From contig DFHY01000004.1 of the NCBI GenBank assembly GCA_002371345.1, positions 1-39,484 of the forward strand: a stretch of DNA of 39,484 nucleotides, written 5' to 3'. The notes under the pieces were generated by a model, which searched no databases, was not told where the DNA came from, and was given only the letters and a program-made list of their open reading frames with translations. The position numbers were made by a program, and so were the translations under genes. Numbering within the stretch: the stretch's first letter is position 1; every line of letters begins with the position of its first letter. Of this stretch, positions 8,596-16,113 are shown piece after piece. This stretch comes from Lachnospiraceae bacterium UBA3711 (GTDB lineage Bacteria > Bacillota > Clostridia > Lachnospirales > Lachnospiraceae).

Positions 8596-9480
8596 TTATG
8601 CATCCTGGTTTTCACCATAGTCCTCGCCGGTCAGATCCTGATTCTCACCATAATCCTCGCCGGTGAGGTCATCTTCAGCCGGGAATTCATTTTCACCATA
8701 AGCTTCGCCCGTCCACGCGCCCGGGTCAAAGGCATACGTCTTATCAGTTGTGATGCAGTAGTAAAATCCATCATTATCCTGCTTTGAATATGTCCTGCCC
8801 CGTGCGTCCTCATACATGGCTCCGCCAACTAAGTGAATAGATTCTGTGCTTCCATCCCTTGCATAGACGGTGAACCAGGGGGTCTGCTCCTCTTCCTGTG
8901 AACTTCCGGCAGAAGCGCTGCCGGAACTTTGGGATGTGTTCGTATTGCCGCCGCTGCTCTGAGCTGAACCCTGCCCGATCATAACGTTATCCTGGGAAGC
9001 GGTTCTGTTCGGATTATTGATCCACGCCGCGGCCCCTCTCAGGCTGACGATGATCCAGTCTCCGTCGTCTCTAAGAATGGGAAGGGTCGTACCTCCATCC
9101 AGCAGGCCGACCTTGGGCGCCGATGTGCTGTTCCACGCATATACCGGAGTGTCTTCGTCAGTACGGTACCATGCCGGATCAACAGCAATATAAGAATCAT
9201 TCACCCATCCGGATGGAGAATCCTCAGCGTCACCCAGAACAACACGCGCCCATCCGTCCTTCTGACTGGCTACGATAATTCTGTCTCCATACTGCAGTGT
9301 CTGCGTGACCGCGGAATCATAGCTGGGATCAGTGTGTAATGACAAGGTGCTGCACAGCACCACGGAGCTGTAGCCGATCTGCCCCGGGCCTTTGGAAGAG
9401 ATGATGGACGCGGAACAAACCACACATCCAAATACCATCACCGCCAGCATCACGATTACTGCAGATACTTTCTTCTTCAT
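8596..9480 (-). CDS. Secreted SH3-domain protein with acidic C-terminal repeats
   Basis: A hydrophobic signal sequence (MKKKVSAVIVMLAVMVFGC) could be a classical or lipoprotein signal. An SH3b-like domain follows at about residues 35-100 (STLSLHTDPSYDSAVTQTL, then GDRIIVASQKDGWARVVL and GWVNDSYIAV), then a second SH3-like segment (about 105-160, ending in GAAAWINN). A Ser/Gly/Asn/Gln linker leads to a small folded piece (WFTVYARDGST) and an acidic tail with repeats of DLTGEDYGENQ. SH3b domains bind peptidoglycan or cell-surface ligands, so a cell-wall role is inferred. The ATG at 9480 is chosen over the upstream TTG because GGAGG lies 7 bases before it. No catalytic domain is visible. Confidence 0.75.
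   Translation of the reverse strand: MKKKVSAVIVMLAVMVFGCVVCSASIISSKGPGQIGYSSVVLCSTLSLHTDPSYDSAVTQTLQYGDRIIVASQKDGWARVVLGDAEDSPSGWVNDSYIAVDPAWYRTDEDTPVYAWNSTSAPKVGLLDGGTTLPILRDDGDWIIVSLRGAAAWINNPNRTASQDNVMIGQGSAQSSGGNTNTSQSSGSASAGSSQEEEQTPWFTVYARDGSTESIHLVGGAMYEDARGRTYSKQDNDGFYYCITTDKTYAFDPGAWTGEAYGENEFPAEDDLTGEDYGENQDLTGEDYGENQDA
8605..8670 (-). repeat. Tandem 33-bp coding repeat
   Basis: Two nearly identical 33-bp units encode DLTGEDYGENQ at the end of the SH3 protein. A degenerate third copy (GEAYGENE) lies just upstream at about 8690-8712. Copy number is likely variable by slippage. Confidence 0.75.
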
Positions 9481-9531
9481 AATCAATCCTCCATATCTTC
9501 TTAGTTCTGTATCACAGAAGAATCCTTCCTC

Positions 9532-10455
9532 TTACCTGGCTGACATGCTGTATGTGAACACTTCAGATATCTCCCTGTCGTAGCCGTCGTAGAAACCTCT
9601 CGGCATACCAAGTATGATTCTCGCCCCTCTGTTGTACAGAAGAAGCAGGCTGCCCGTTTCTTTGTCAAAAGTCAACCCTTCGATCTCTCCCTGCTTCGTC
9701 ACATCGTCAAATGTTCTCTCCAGAGTAACGGTGCAGTAAGTGCAGCCATCTGTTATCTTTGTCCTGTACAGATGATCAGGTTCATCGTCATCAGCGGTTC
9801 CGTCGTCTGCCGTCATATAGAGGAAGCCATCGTAATAAGCTACTCCCTGCAGCCACTGAGGCGGCATCTGTAAATGAACCTTTCCCAGATAAGCACCTGT
9901 TTCCAGATCATACCTGTACAGGTACCGGCCGCTCTCTTCCCCAACCCATGAACACATCCAGACAGATTTTGTGTCCGGGTCCACCGCGATACCGGAGCAT
10001 TCCAGCTGCCCGCTCTCCTCTTCAAAAGAGAAGGTACGTTTCAGTTCAAGGGTATCGCCGTCATAGACAGCAATCTGAATGTTCTTCCCGACGCCATCCA
10101 TGAAATACTCGGCGCCGATATATAATTCGTTCTCATACACATCAATATCGGCGATATGGTTGACTTCCATCTCATAGCCCTTGAAAGGATCTTCATTCTT
10201 CAGGATGAGATTCCAGTCTTTATCGTACTTTGCCAGTGTGGCAGAACCGCTCACCCAGTAATAACCGTTCTCGGCGCATACGCCCTGCCGGCCTTCGACC
10301 TCCACAGACCCGGTCAGATCATAAGAATATGCCGGCAGCATGACAGCAGGATCATCTTCCGGTCTTTGCCGGACGTCTTTTTCCGCTGCGAAAGCCTGGC
10401 AAGGCAGAGCCAGGATAAGTGTCGAAAGGAATACAGATAATAATTTTTTTGCCAT
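9532..10455 (-). CDS. Secreted beta-propeller-like protein of unknown function
   Basis: This 307-residue protein begins with a clean signal peptide (MAKKLLSVFLSTLILALPC then QAFAAEK). The mature part is rich in beta strands and repeated blocks ending in aromatic or acidic turns: GYYWVSGSATLAKYDKDWN, ADIDVYENELYIGAEYF, SGIAVDPDTKSVWMCSW, GVAYYDGFLYMTADDG and GLTFDKETGSLLLLYN. This is typical of a WD/NHL-like or lactonase-like propeller. No catalytic residues are identifiable. ATG at 10455 follows GGAGGAG. It lies 51 bases upstream of the SH3 gene on the same strand, so the two secreted proteins may be co-transcribed. Confidence 0.7.
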   Translation of the reverse strand: MAKKLLSVFLSTLILALPCQAFAAEKDVRQRPEDDPAVMLPAYSYDLTGSVEVEGRQGVCAENGYYWVSGSATLAKYDKDWNLILKNEDPFKGYEMEVNHIADIDVYENELYIGAEYFMDGVGKNIQIAVYDGDTLELKRTFSFEEESGQLECSGIAVDPDTKSVWMCSWVGEESGRYLYRYDLETGAYLGKVHLQMPPQWLQGVAYYDGFLYMTADDGTADDDEPDHLYRTKITDGCTYCTVTLERTFDDVTKQGEIEGLTFDKETGSLLLLYNRGARIILGMPRGFYDGYDREISEVFTYSMSAR

Positions 10456-10537
10456 CTGCTGTGTCTCCTCCTATCAGTTATTTAAACGTGTTATCTTATT
10501 GTATCATCCTGACGTAATTCTGTGAACCATCCACAGC

Positions 10538-11218
10538 TTAGCCATGAGAATCATTCTTTTTCAAATCATCAAGGAAATGCCATTCTATAAACCGTTTTGA
10601 CATATATTCATCATCATACCTTTCATCAAGGAACTCCTCGAATGATGAATCAGCCTTAACTCCATAATGGCGCCTGCTCCAGCGCACTATACAGATTACG
10701 GTAAAAGTCATGTTGATCAGCATGAAGACAGAAAGGATGATAATGAAAATCCTGAATATACCATGTTCAAATTGAGACAGGCCCTTGCTGATCAACGGAC
10801 AGAAACGGCCGAAAGCAAAACCAACCAGGCCCCATACAATTGTCATCCGCAGACAGATATGGCCGCGGAAATTCATGAAGTAATCAGTGTAATCCCACGC
10901 CCTCATACCAATGCCGAATTCAAGAAGCAATCCTCCGACCAGCTCAAGACCGTCTCCGATCAGAGCGTGTCCTATCAGCTCCAGCACATAGCTCTTTCCC
11001 TGAAACGCGGCAGCCACAAGATAGAATCCTACTGTACCGAAACCATAGAGCAGGCAGAATGGTCCCCACATCGTTACCACATGAGTCTCCCATTTCCCGA
11101 AGGCAATCAGATAGAATAACCCCTCTATCAGGACTCCTGCAAGATTCGCGATCATAAACAGCCAGAAAATGATTCCATAGCTGACCCGGATGGGGAGCTT
11201 TGCTTTTTTACTGGGCAT
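10538..11218 (-). CDS. CmpB-type (PF06541-like) multi-pass membrane protein
   Basis: The 226-residue protein has about four to five membrane segments: IIFWLFMIANLAGVLIEGLF, a second helix around LLYGFGTVGFYLVAAAF, GLELVGGLLLEFGIG, TIVWGLVGFAFG and IFIIILSVFMLINMTFTVIC. The order GxLIEG..., MWGPFCLLYGFG and WDYTDYFMNFRGHICL is the signature of the family often annotated as putative ABC transporter permease/CmpB. Its role is not established. A charged cytoplasmic tail rich in Asp and Glu closes it. The ATG at 11218 follows AAAGGAAAGGG. Confidence 0.75.
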   Translation of the reverse strand: MPSKKAKLPIRVSYGIIFWLFMIANLAGVLIEGLFYLIAFGKWETHVVTMWGPFCLLYGFGTVGFYLVAAAFQGKSYVLELIGHALIGDGLELVGGLLLEFGIGMRAWDYTDYFMNFRGHICLRMTIVWGLVGFAFGRFCPLISKGLSQFEHGIFRIFIIILSVFMLINMTFTVICIVRWSRRHYGVKADSSFEEFLDERYDDEYMSKRFIEWHFLDDLKKNDSHG

Positions 11219-11395
11219 GCCGTTACCCTTTCCTTAATGATATTATTTCTTTTCACCCCCGAAAGATTCGCTATGTAGAATCTTTTTTGTTATTTCAGGA
11301 TCAAAAGCATGTTGATTTTAACATCATATAATGATTCACACAATAATACATTTCGCCTGAATGCAGCCAATACCGTTTAAGCGTTTTTTCCGGAT

Positions 11396-11430
11396 AAAAA
11401 CCCCGGTTTCTCTTCAATAGGAAACCGGGG
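11396..11430 (-). terminator. Intrinsic terminator of the RelA/SpoT-domain gene
   Basis: CCCCGGTTTC (11401-11410) and GAAACCGGGG (11421-11430) form a perfect 10-bp stem. On the minus strand it is followed by TTTTT (complement of 11396-11400). It lies 23 bases after the upstream gene's stop. Confidence 0.88.
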
Positions 11431-11453
11431 AACAGGATCCTCTGTACAATGGA

Positions 11454-12551
11454 TCAGCTGTCATCGCTGTTGCTGCCGTCGCCGTGTTTTTTGAGAAAAT
11501 GATTCCGCATTCTCATAATATAATCTACCGAACGCCGAATCTTCTTCTCTTCCTTCGAAACACTGTACATAATATCCCGTATCTGTTCCTCATTGTAATC
11601 TCCCCAGATAAGCCGGGCTCTGCAGAGATAAAACAGTACAGAGTTGGATGTCAGCTCTTCAAGATCAGAAAACTGAAGCGAATAACTGAGAAGCTCAATC
11701 GCATGTTCATGCTCGCCTGTAATCAGCTCATGGAGATCTCCAAGAGTCCGGATCTTCATCGCTTCCAGCAACGGAAGATATCCGTCAGGCCTGGCATAGG
11801 TTATCTCGCCTTCTGTCAGCCGGGACATGTCGGAAAACAGCTGCTTCATGGCATTGCTCCGCCGTATGAACTGAATCAGCGAAAACCTGTCCACTGTCAG
11901 ATGGTTCGCGCTGTCTTCCTCGATACGCCGGAGCGTATCCGTCTCATATTCAGATATCCGTGTCCTGATCCTGTCAAATGACTCATCCGCCACTTCAAGC
12001 AGTCCCGCCACACGCGAAAACTCTCTCCTGATATCCCTCGGCACCTCCAGTACAGTCTTATAACCAAGGTCATGCTCAATCTCAGCCCACACATGCTGAA
12101 GAGCAGAACGGATCTGGATCTCAAAACGAAGGCTCTTCAAATCTTCCGGATATTCACTTCCGGGCTTCAGTGTGCAGATATAATGCAGAGAAAGGTACCC
12201 AAATGTGGTTGGGCTGAGCAGGCTCCGCTTATCCCTGGATCGCGAAAAATCAATCTCAAAAAGCTGTTTTATTATAGAGGCAGCCACATCCACATGAGAG
12301 GCAAAAAAACAGATAACTCTGAATCCGAGCAGATCGTTCAGGTCTTTTGTGCTTGAGTAGGTCTCAGGTTTTCTCATCAGCTTGCCATACACTGACTCCC
12401 AGGTCTTTATTCTGTGAGGGATACTCACGACCTTCAGCCCGTGCATGCTGAATGAGGAATGCAGCAGATCATCAACAATGGATTCCAGCTCACGGTACTT
12501 TGGGATCAAAGCATCATAAGCCTGCTTCACCATCTCAGATTTATAGCTCAC
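11454..12551 (-). CDS. RelA/SpoT-domain protein, putative (p)ppGpp synthetase
   Basis: The 365-residue protein carries a RelA/SpoT nucleotidyltransferase domain at about residues 20-185: RIKTWESVYGKLMRKP, LNDLLGFRVICFF, TTFGYLSLHYICTLK and RFEIQIRSALQHVWAEIEHD (the Glu-x-Gln-x-Arg synthetase motif and HxWAxxEHD). It lacks the HD hydrolase and TGS/ACT domains of long RelA/SpoT, so it is a short synthetase-like enzyme with a helical C-terminal half of unknown use (about 185-365). Such enzymes usually make (p)ppGpp, though some relatives make other nucleotides or pyrophosphorylate other targets. It starts with GTG at 12551 preceded by AGGAGG at about 7 bases. Confidence 0.85.
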   Translation of the reverse strand: MSYKSEMVKQAYDALIPKYRELESIVDDLLHSSFSMHGLKVVSIPHRIKTWESVYGKLMRKPETYSSTKDLNDLLGFRVICFFASHVDVAASIIKQLFEIDFSRSRDKRSLLSPTTFGYLSLHYICTLKPGSEYPEDLKSLRFEIQIRSALQHVWAEIEHDLGYKTVLEVPRDIRREFSRVAGLLEVADESFDRIRTRISEYETDTLRRIEEDSANHLTVDRFSLIQFIRRSNAMKQLFSDMSRLTEGEITYARPDGYLPLLEAMKIRTLGDLHELITGEHEHAIELLSYSLQFSDLEELTSNSVLFYLCRARLIWGDYNEEQIRDIMYSVSKEEKKIRRSVDYIMRMRNHFLKKHGDGSNSDDS

Positions 12552-12606
12552 GCTTATCCCTCCTGTCTCCTTAGTTAACCTGTAAAAATGAACATTATGT
12601 CCGGGG

Positions 12607-12789
12607 TCACTCTGCTCGCGCCAGTGGTCTTAAACTGACTATTTCCGCACACATCCCACAATCATATGAATATGACAGATCCCTGCAGGCATTCCCGATA
12701 AGTCTCCGCAACAGTTCATCTGCCTCTTCAAGCGGATCCGAATCCCCGCCTCTGTAAGTAATCATGAAGGTCACAGGCTGCGGACCCAC
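12607..12789 (-). pseudogene. Unidentified coding remnant (possible anti-sigma/ATPase-like C-terminus)
   Basis: Sixty codons from a GTG overlap the end of the GH127 remnant in another frame. The stretch VTFMITYRGGDSDPLEEADE and the end YSYDCGMCAEIVSLRPLA look like the C-terminal end of an RsbW-like histidine-kinase-type ATPase fold, but this is a weak resemblance. No ribosome binding site is visible. Probably a truncated gene left in the decayed patch. Confidence 0.3.
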
Positions 12790-13276
12790 ACGCTCATCTC
12801 ATTGCTCCCACGATTCGCCCATGTGTAATACGGTATGAAGTTAAGCCTAACCGGATCCTCCCTGAGCGCATCTTCCGCCGGACTGTACATCCTGCGGTCA
12901 ACAATATTTCTCCAGATCTTTCTGCAGGCATCCAGCATGCTCTGATCCTGAGTACTCGCAGCCACATCAGCCATAGCAGTACACAAGTATACCAGCCGCA
13001 CAGCATGGCCCTCCGCCGAATCCTGTTTGGCCGCAGGCTTGTGGGCCTGGAAATACTTCCGGGAAAAGTGCTCCATCCCGCCGATCAGAGGCTTTTTCCC
13101 CGGATCTGTTTTGCTCTGTTCCCCGTCGCCTCATAATAGGCCGCCGCAGCCTCCATAAAGTGCCCGGCACAGTACAGCTCATGACTGTTCATCAGGCTTC
13201 TGAACTTTCTGTCAGGCTCCTCGATGGTAAAATAGGTTCCCAGGTAGCCGTCCTCCTCCTGGGCATTCAGCAAATA
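12771..13276 (-). pseudogene. Decayed GH127 beta-L-arabinofuranosidase (DUF1680) remnant
   Basis: Two pieces in different frames match the GH127 family. The first (13276 to about 13090) has NAQEEDGYLGTYF, NSHELYCAGHFMEAAAAYYE and ATGN, the family's HELYCAGH motif region. The second (about 13120-12771) has EHFSRKYFQAHKP and QDSAEGHAVRLVYLCTAMAD, then jumps from RRMY to VRLNFIPYYTWANRG, which is the family's C-terminal end. So the N-terminus is absent, one deletion with a frame change lies near 13105, and a second in-frame deletion removed the middle to C-terminal catalytic part. The intact family is about 600-650 residues; here only about 165 remain. It is clearly non-functional. Confidence 0.8.
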
Positions 13277-13342
13277 TCAGGCCTCACCATTAATCCACGT
13301 CATGTATCCCTGCTGCTGCCATATCAGATACGGAGAGTTCAT
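13277..13342 (-). CDS. 21-codon ORF coupled to the diguanylate cyclase stop, probably truncated
   Basis: Its ATG overlaps the stop of the diguanylate cyclase as TAATG. It reads MNSPYLIWQQQGYMTWINGE and one more residue, then TGA, immediately before GH127 remnant sequence. The same TAATG overlap links the two genes upstream, so this may be the stump of a third gene of that operon cut by the rearrangement that left the GH127 fragments. It may also be chance. Confidence 0.3.
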   Translation of the reverse strand: MNSPYLIWQQQGYMTWINGEA

Positions 13343-14841
13343 TACCTGCTGTGAGCGCCCATTTCCTTTAATTCCTTCTTTCTCTCATACATCATCTGAT
13401 CCGCCCTCTCAAATACATCGTGCAGATACTGATCTCCAGGCTCCAGAACAGAATATCCTATTGAGACGACAACCCTGCCTTCCCTTATATTGGCTTCAGC
13501 CTTACGATTGAAACGATCAACTGTTTCCATCATGGTATCATAGCCTGTTCCCTGAAGCAGAACCGCGAACTCATCACCGCCGACCCTGAATACCGCCCCG
13601 TGATTAAAATACTCGCAAATCAAAGAGCAGGCATCTTTAATCAACTGGTCTCCGGCAGAATGGCCGATGTTGTCATTAACATATTTTAGTCCGTTAATGT
13701 CACATACCACAACTGCCAGCTTCTGAAGGCTGTTTTCCTGAATTTGCTGATTGATGGAGGCCTCATTTTCATAGTAAGCATGCCTGTTCCTGACCCCTGT
13801 CAGAGAGTCCTTATTCGCCATATTCCGGAAGGATCTGCTTGTCTCCTTTTCTTTTTCCAGCTTTCGTTTAGACAGCATTGAAAGCTGTGCCAGAAGAACA
13901 ACGCCAAGCAGCAACACGCACACCAGTGAGAAAATCATCTGATTTCTGCTCGTCTCAAGATTTTTATCGCTGATATCCCGAATCTGGTCCTTAATAACAC
14001 TGTCGCGCGTCAGGGCCGCAATCTCCCAGCCGGTTCCCTTAACCGGAACATAGCACAGATCCTCTTCTGCTCCTCCGGAAGAAAACCTCATGCTTCCCTC
14101 TTCCCCATTCTCAAAATCTTCACAGGTCTTCTTCCACACATCCTCCGATACAACATCCTTTGCCGCTTCCAGGATATTCCTGTCAGAAATCACCGGGCCT
14201 AACTCCGTACCGGACAGATTTACTCCGCTGCCGGAATACAATCCGAAGAACGTCCTGCTCTGGTCTTCGAACGCCAGCAGATCAACAATGTCGTCAATAT
14301 CCAGCTGGACAAAGCACGCCTTTACAGACTTTCCCATTACCGAAAGGTCACGGGCAGGAACAACCAGACACAGCTGCCTGGAAGAACCATAGAAAGATAC
14401 ATCGCTGATAATCCGGTCCTGAAGCTTCTCCGCCGACAAGAAAGCATGCCGGCTGGCGCCGGTATAGGTTGTATATTGTGTATATACAATATTATCCCGG
14501 TCTGCCAGGGCAAACCGTTTCAGCGTCAGCAAAGAATTGATCCTGCCAATAGTTTCCCTCAGTTCTTCCTGTGTTTTTACCTTTTCACGGTCAATATAGT
14601 CCAGCGCTCTTTCCATCGATTCGAAGGTGCCGTTGATCATATTAGTAATGATCTTCGCACGGCGGTCCGCCATCTCCTCAAGATAAAATGTGCTCACCGC
14701 GGAAACCGCTTCGTCCGTCGCGGAAGCGATCTGTTTTGTAGACCACAATGTGTTGGCAATCACCATCGCCATAATCAGAAGGCTGCCAAGTACGGCCGTC
14801 AAAACGAATGTTTTATTTGTGATATGTTTATCTTTTTCCAT
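13342..14841 (-). CDS. Membrane-bound diguanylate cyclase (GGDEF)
   Basis: The 499-residue sensor enzyme makes c-di-GMP from GTP. It has TM1 (about 12-32, VLTAVLGSLLIMAMVIANTL), an extracytoplasmic domain of about 265 residues (Cache-like by layout), TM2 (about 300-320, FSLVCVLLLGVVLLAQL), and a GGDEF domain (about 340-495) with NKDSLTGVRNRHAYYENE, VVVCDINGLKYVNDNIGH and an intact RVGGDEF at about 421-427. The RxxD inhibitory site normally five residues upstream of GGDEF is absent (sequence NHGAVFRVGGDEF), so product feedback is probably lacking. Its ATG overlaps the stop of the sugar-binding protein gene (TAATG), which suggests translational coupling. The natural inference is that the binding protein senses a sugar and signals through the external domain. 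Confidence 0.92.
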   Translation of the reverse strand: MEKDKHITNKTFVLTAVLGSLLIMAMVIANTLWSTKQIASATDEAVSAVSTFYLEEMADRRAKIITNMINGTFESMERALDYIDREKVKTQEELRETIGRINSLLTLKRFALADRDNIVYTQYTTYTGASRHAFLSAEKLQDRIISDVSFYGSSRQLCLVVPARDLSVMGKSVKACFVQLDIDDIVDLLAFEDQSRTFFGLYSGSGVNLSGTELGPVISDRNILEAAKDVVSEDVWKKTCEDFENGEEGSMRFSSGGAEEDLCYVPVKGTGWEIAALTRDSVIKDQIRDISDKNLETSRNQMIFSLVCVLLLGVVLLAQLSMLSKRKLEKEKETSRSFRNMANKDSLTGVRNRHAYYENEASINQQIQENSLQKLAVVVCDINGLKYVNDNIGHSAGDQLIKDACSLICEYFNHGAVFRVGGDEFAVLLQGTGYDTMMETVDRFNRKAEANIREGRVVVSIGYSVLEPGDQYLHDVFERADQMMYERKKELKEMGAHSR

Positions 14842-15905
14842 TATATGTCACCATACAGCAGATCAAGTACTCGTGCCGCGTCTTTCTGATAGACTACTGT
14901 AGTTATCTCATCTGTCTTCTCCGGGAACAATTCTCCCGGCAAATTGCCGTCTGCAATCTTTACCGCAACCTGAATGGTATCAAAGCCGATCGAATAGCAA
15001 TCCTGCACTCCCAGACAATATATTACTCCATCTTTTAAATAGCGCAGTGCTTCTTCATCATGATCCATGCCTACTATAACAGCACTGCTTCCCGCTTCTG
15101 TTACGGCTCTTGCGGCGCCGACAGGGTTGCTCATATTACAGCAGATAATCCCGTCCAGATCCGGACAATCCTTCAAAATCTTCATTGTGAGATCATATGC
15201 CAGGTCAACGGAATCCATATCATATTCTGTTGCCGTGATCTCCATGTCCTGGTATTTCTCAATGGTTTCTCTCGCGCCTCTGGCCCGGTCCTCGTGGCAT
15301 GGCGCGCCGGCGGTTCCAACGAGAATGGCAATCTTTCCTCTATACTGCAGTTTCTCGCAGAGAGCCTCTGTCAGGTCCGCTCCGTCCTGATAATTATGAG
15401 TATTGCCGACATATGCCAGTCTCCTGCAGCCTTCCTCAGCATCAGAGCTGGAAAATGTCATCACTTTCGTCCCGGATTCCACCATCTCATCAAGAACCGG
15501 TGATATAATCTTCTCGTCCGCGACGTCAACCCCTATAACATCAAAGCCTTTTTCCTGAGCGGCCAGGAGCCTGCTCCTCTGATCCTCAGCTGAGGCCACG
15601 TCCGGAGCCATATACTCATAGGTAATTGTAATGCCCCTGTCAAGGAATTGCCTCTGAGCTTCTTCCATGCCAAGAGCCACTGCGTCCCACCATGGATGAA
15701 CCGTTTTATATGTGAAATAAAAATTATAATGATTTTTCAGCGGCTCATATGAATCCAGTTCATGTTCAAAATCCACAGCGCTGCGTACTGAGTCTTCTGA
15801 TTCGGCAGAAGTCTGCGCGAAAACAGTCCGCAAGCAGGCTGTGCAGAGAAAAACCGATGTCAGCACAACCATATATGTCTTTTTAATCTTTGCTCTCTTA
15901 CACAT
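14841..15905 (-). CDS. Secreted sugar-binding protein (Peripla_BP_4-like), diguanylate cyclase partner
   Basis: A signal peptide (MCKRAKIKKTYMVVLTSVFL) includes a Cys near the cleavage zone. The mature protein is a type I periplasmic binding protein like ribose/galactose binding proteins: HPWWDAVALGMEEAQRQF, GFDVIGVDVADEKIISPVLD, VGTAGAPCHEDRARGARET, DGIICCNMSNPVGAARAV and VIVGMDHDEEALRYLKDG. No transporter genes are adjacent; instead it overlaps the membrane diguanylate cyclase. This suggests a sensing rather than uptake role. The ATG at 15905 (GAGGA at 7 bases) is chosen because it gives a normal signal peptide. A TTG at 15947 with AGGAG would add 14 residues and cannot be excluded. Ligand is unknown. 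Confidence 0.85.
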   Translation of the reverse strand: MCKRAKIKKTYMVVLTSVFLCTACLRTVFAQTSAESEDSVRSAVDFEHELDSYEPLKNHYNFYFTYKTVHPWWDAVALGMEEAQRQFLDRGITITYEYMAPDVASAEDQRSRLLAAQEKGFDVIGVDVADEKIISPVLDEMVESGTKVMTFSSSDAEEGCRRLAYVGNTHNYQDGADLTEALCEKLQYRGKIAILVGTAGAPCHEDRARGARETIEKYQDMEITATEYDMDSVDLAYDLTMKILKDCPDLDGIICCNMSNPVGAARAVTEAGSSAVIVGMDHDEEALRYLKDGVIYCLGVQDCYSIGFDTIQVAVKIADGNLPGELFPEKTDEITTVVYQKDAARVLDLLYGDI

Positions 15906-16113
15906 CTCAACGTCCTCATTCTGTGACTGGTTTAAAACAATACTCAATCTGTCTCTCTCCTGCCAGGCTAAGAATCACTTCTATATCTCAGTCTCCGGCT
16001 TTACGGCACCAAAGAACAATGCTGCAGGTTCTGTCTGTCCCTGCCGGCGGATCCCTGTTCTATCAGTATACCACGATTGAGAAGAACCTCAGAGGCGGAA
16101 AGAAAACACAGAA

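Noticed and set aside
11262..11287. AAAGATTC/GAATCTTT hairpin followed by T-run on the plus strand
   Set aside because: It looks like a weak terminator, but no plus-strand gene precedes it; probably part of the minus-strand promoter region of the CmpB-type gene.
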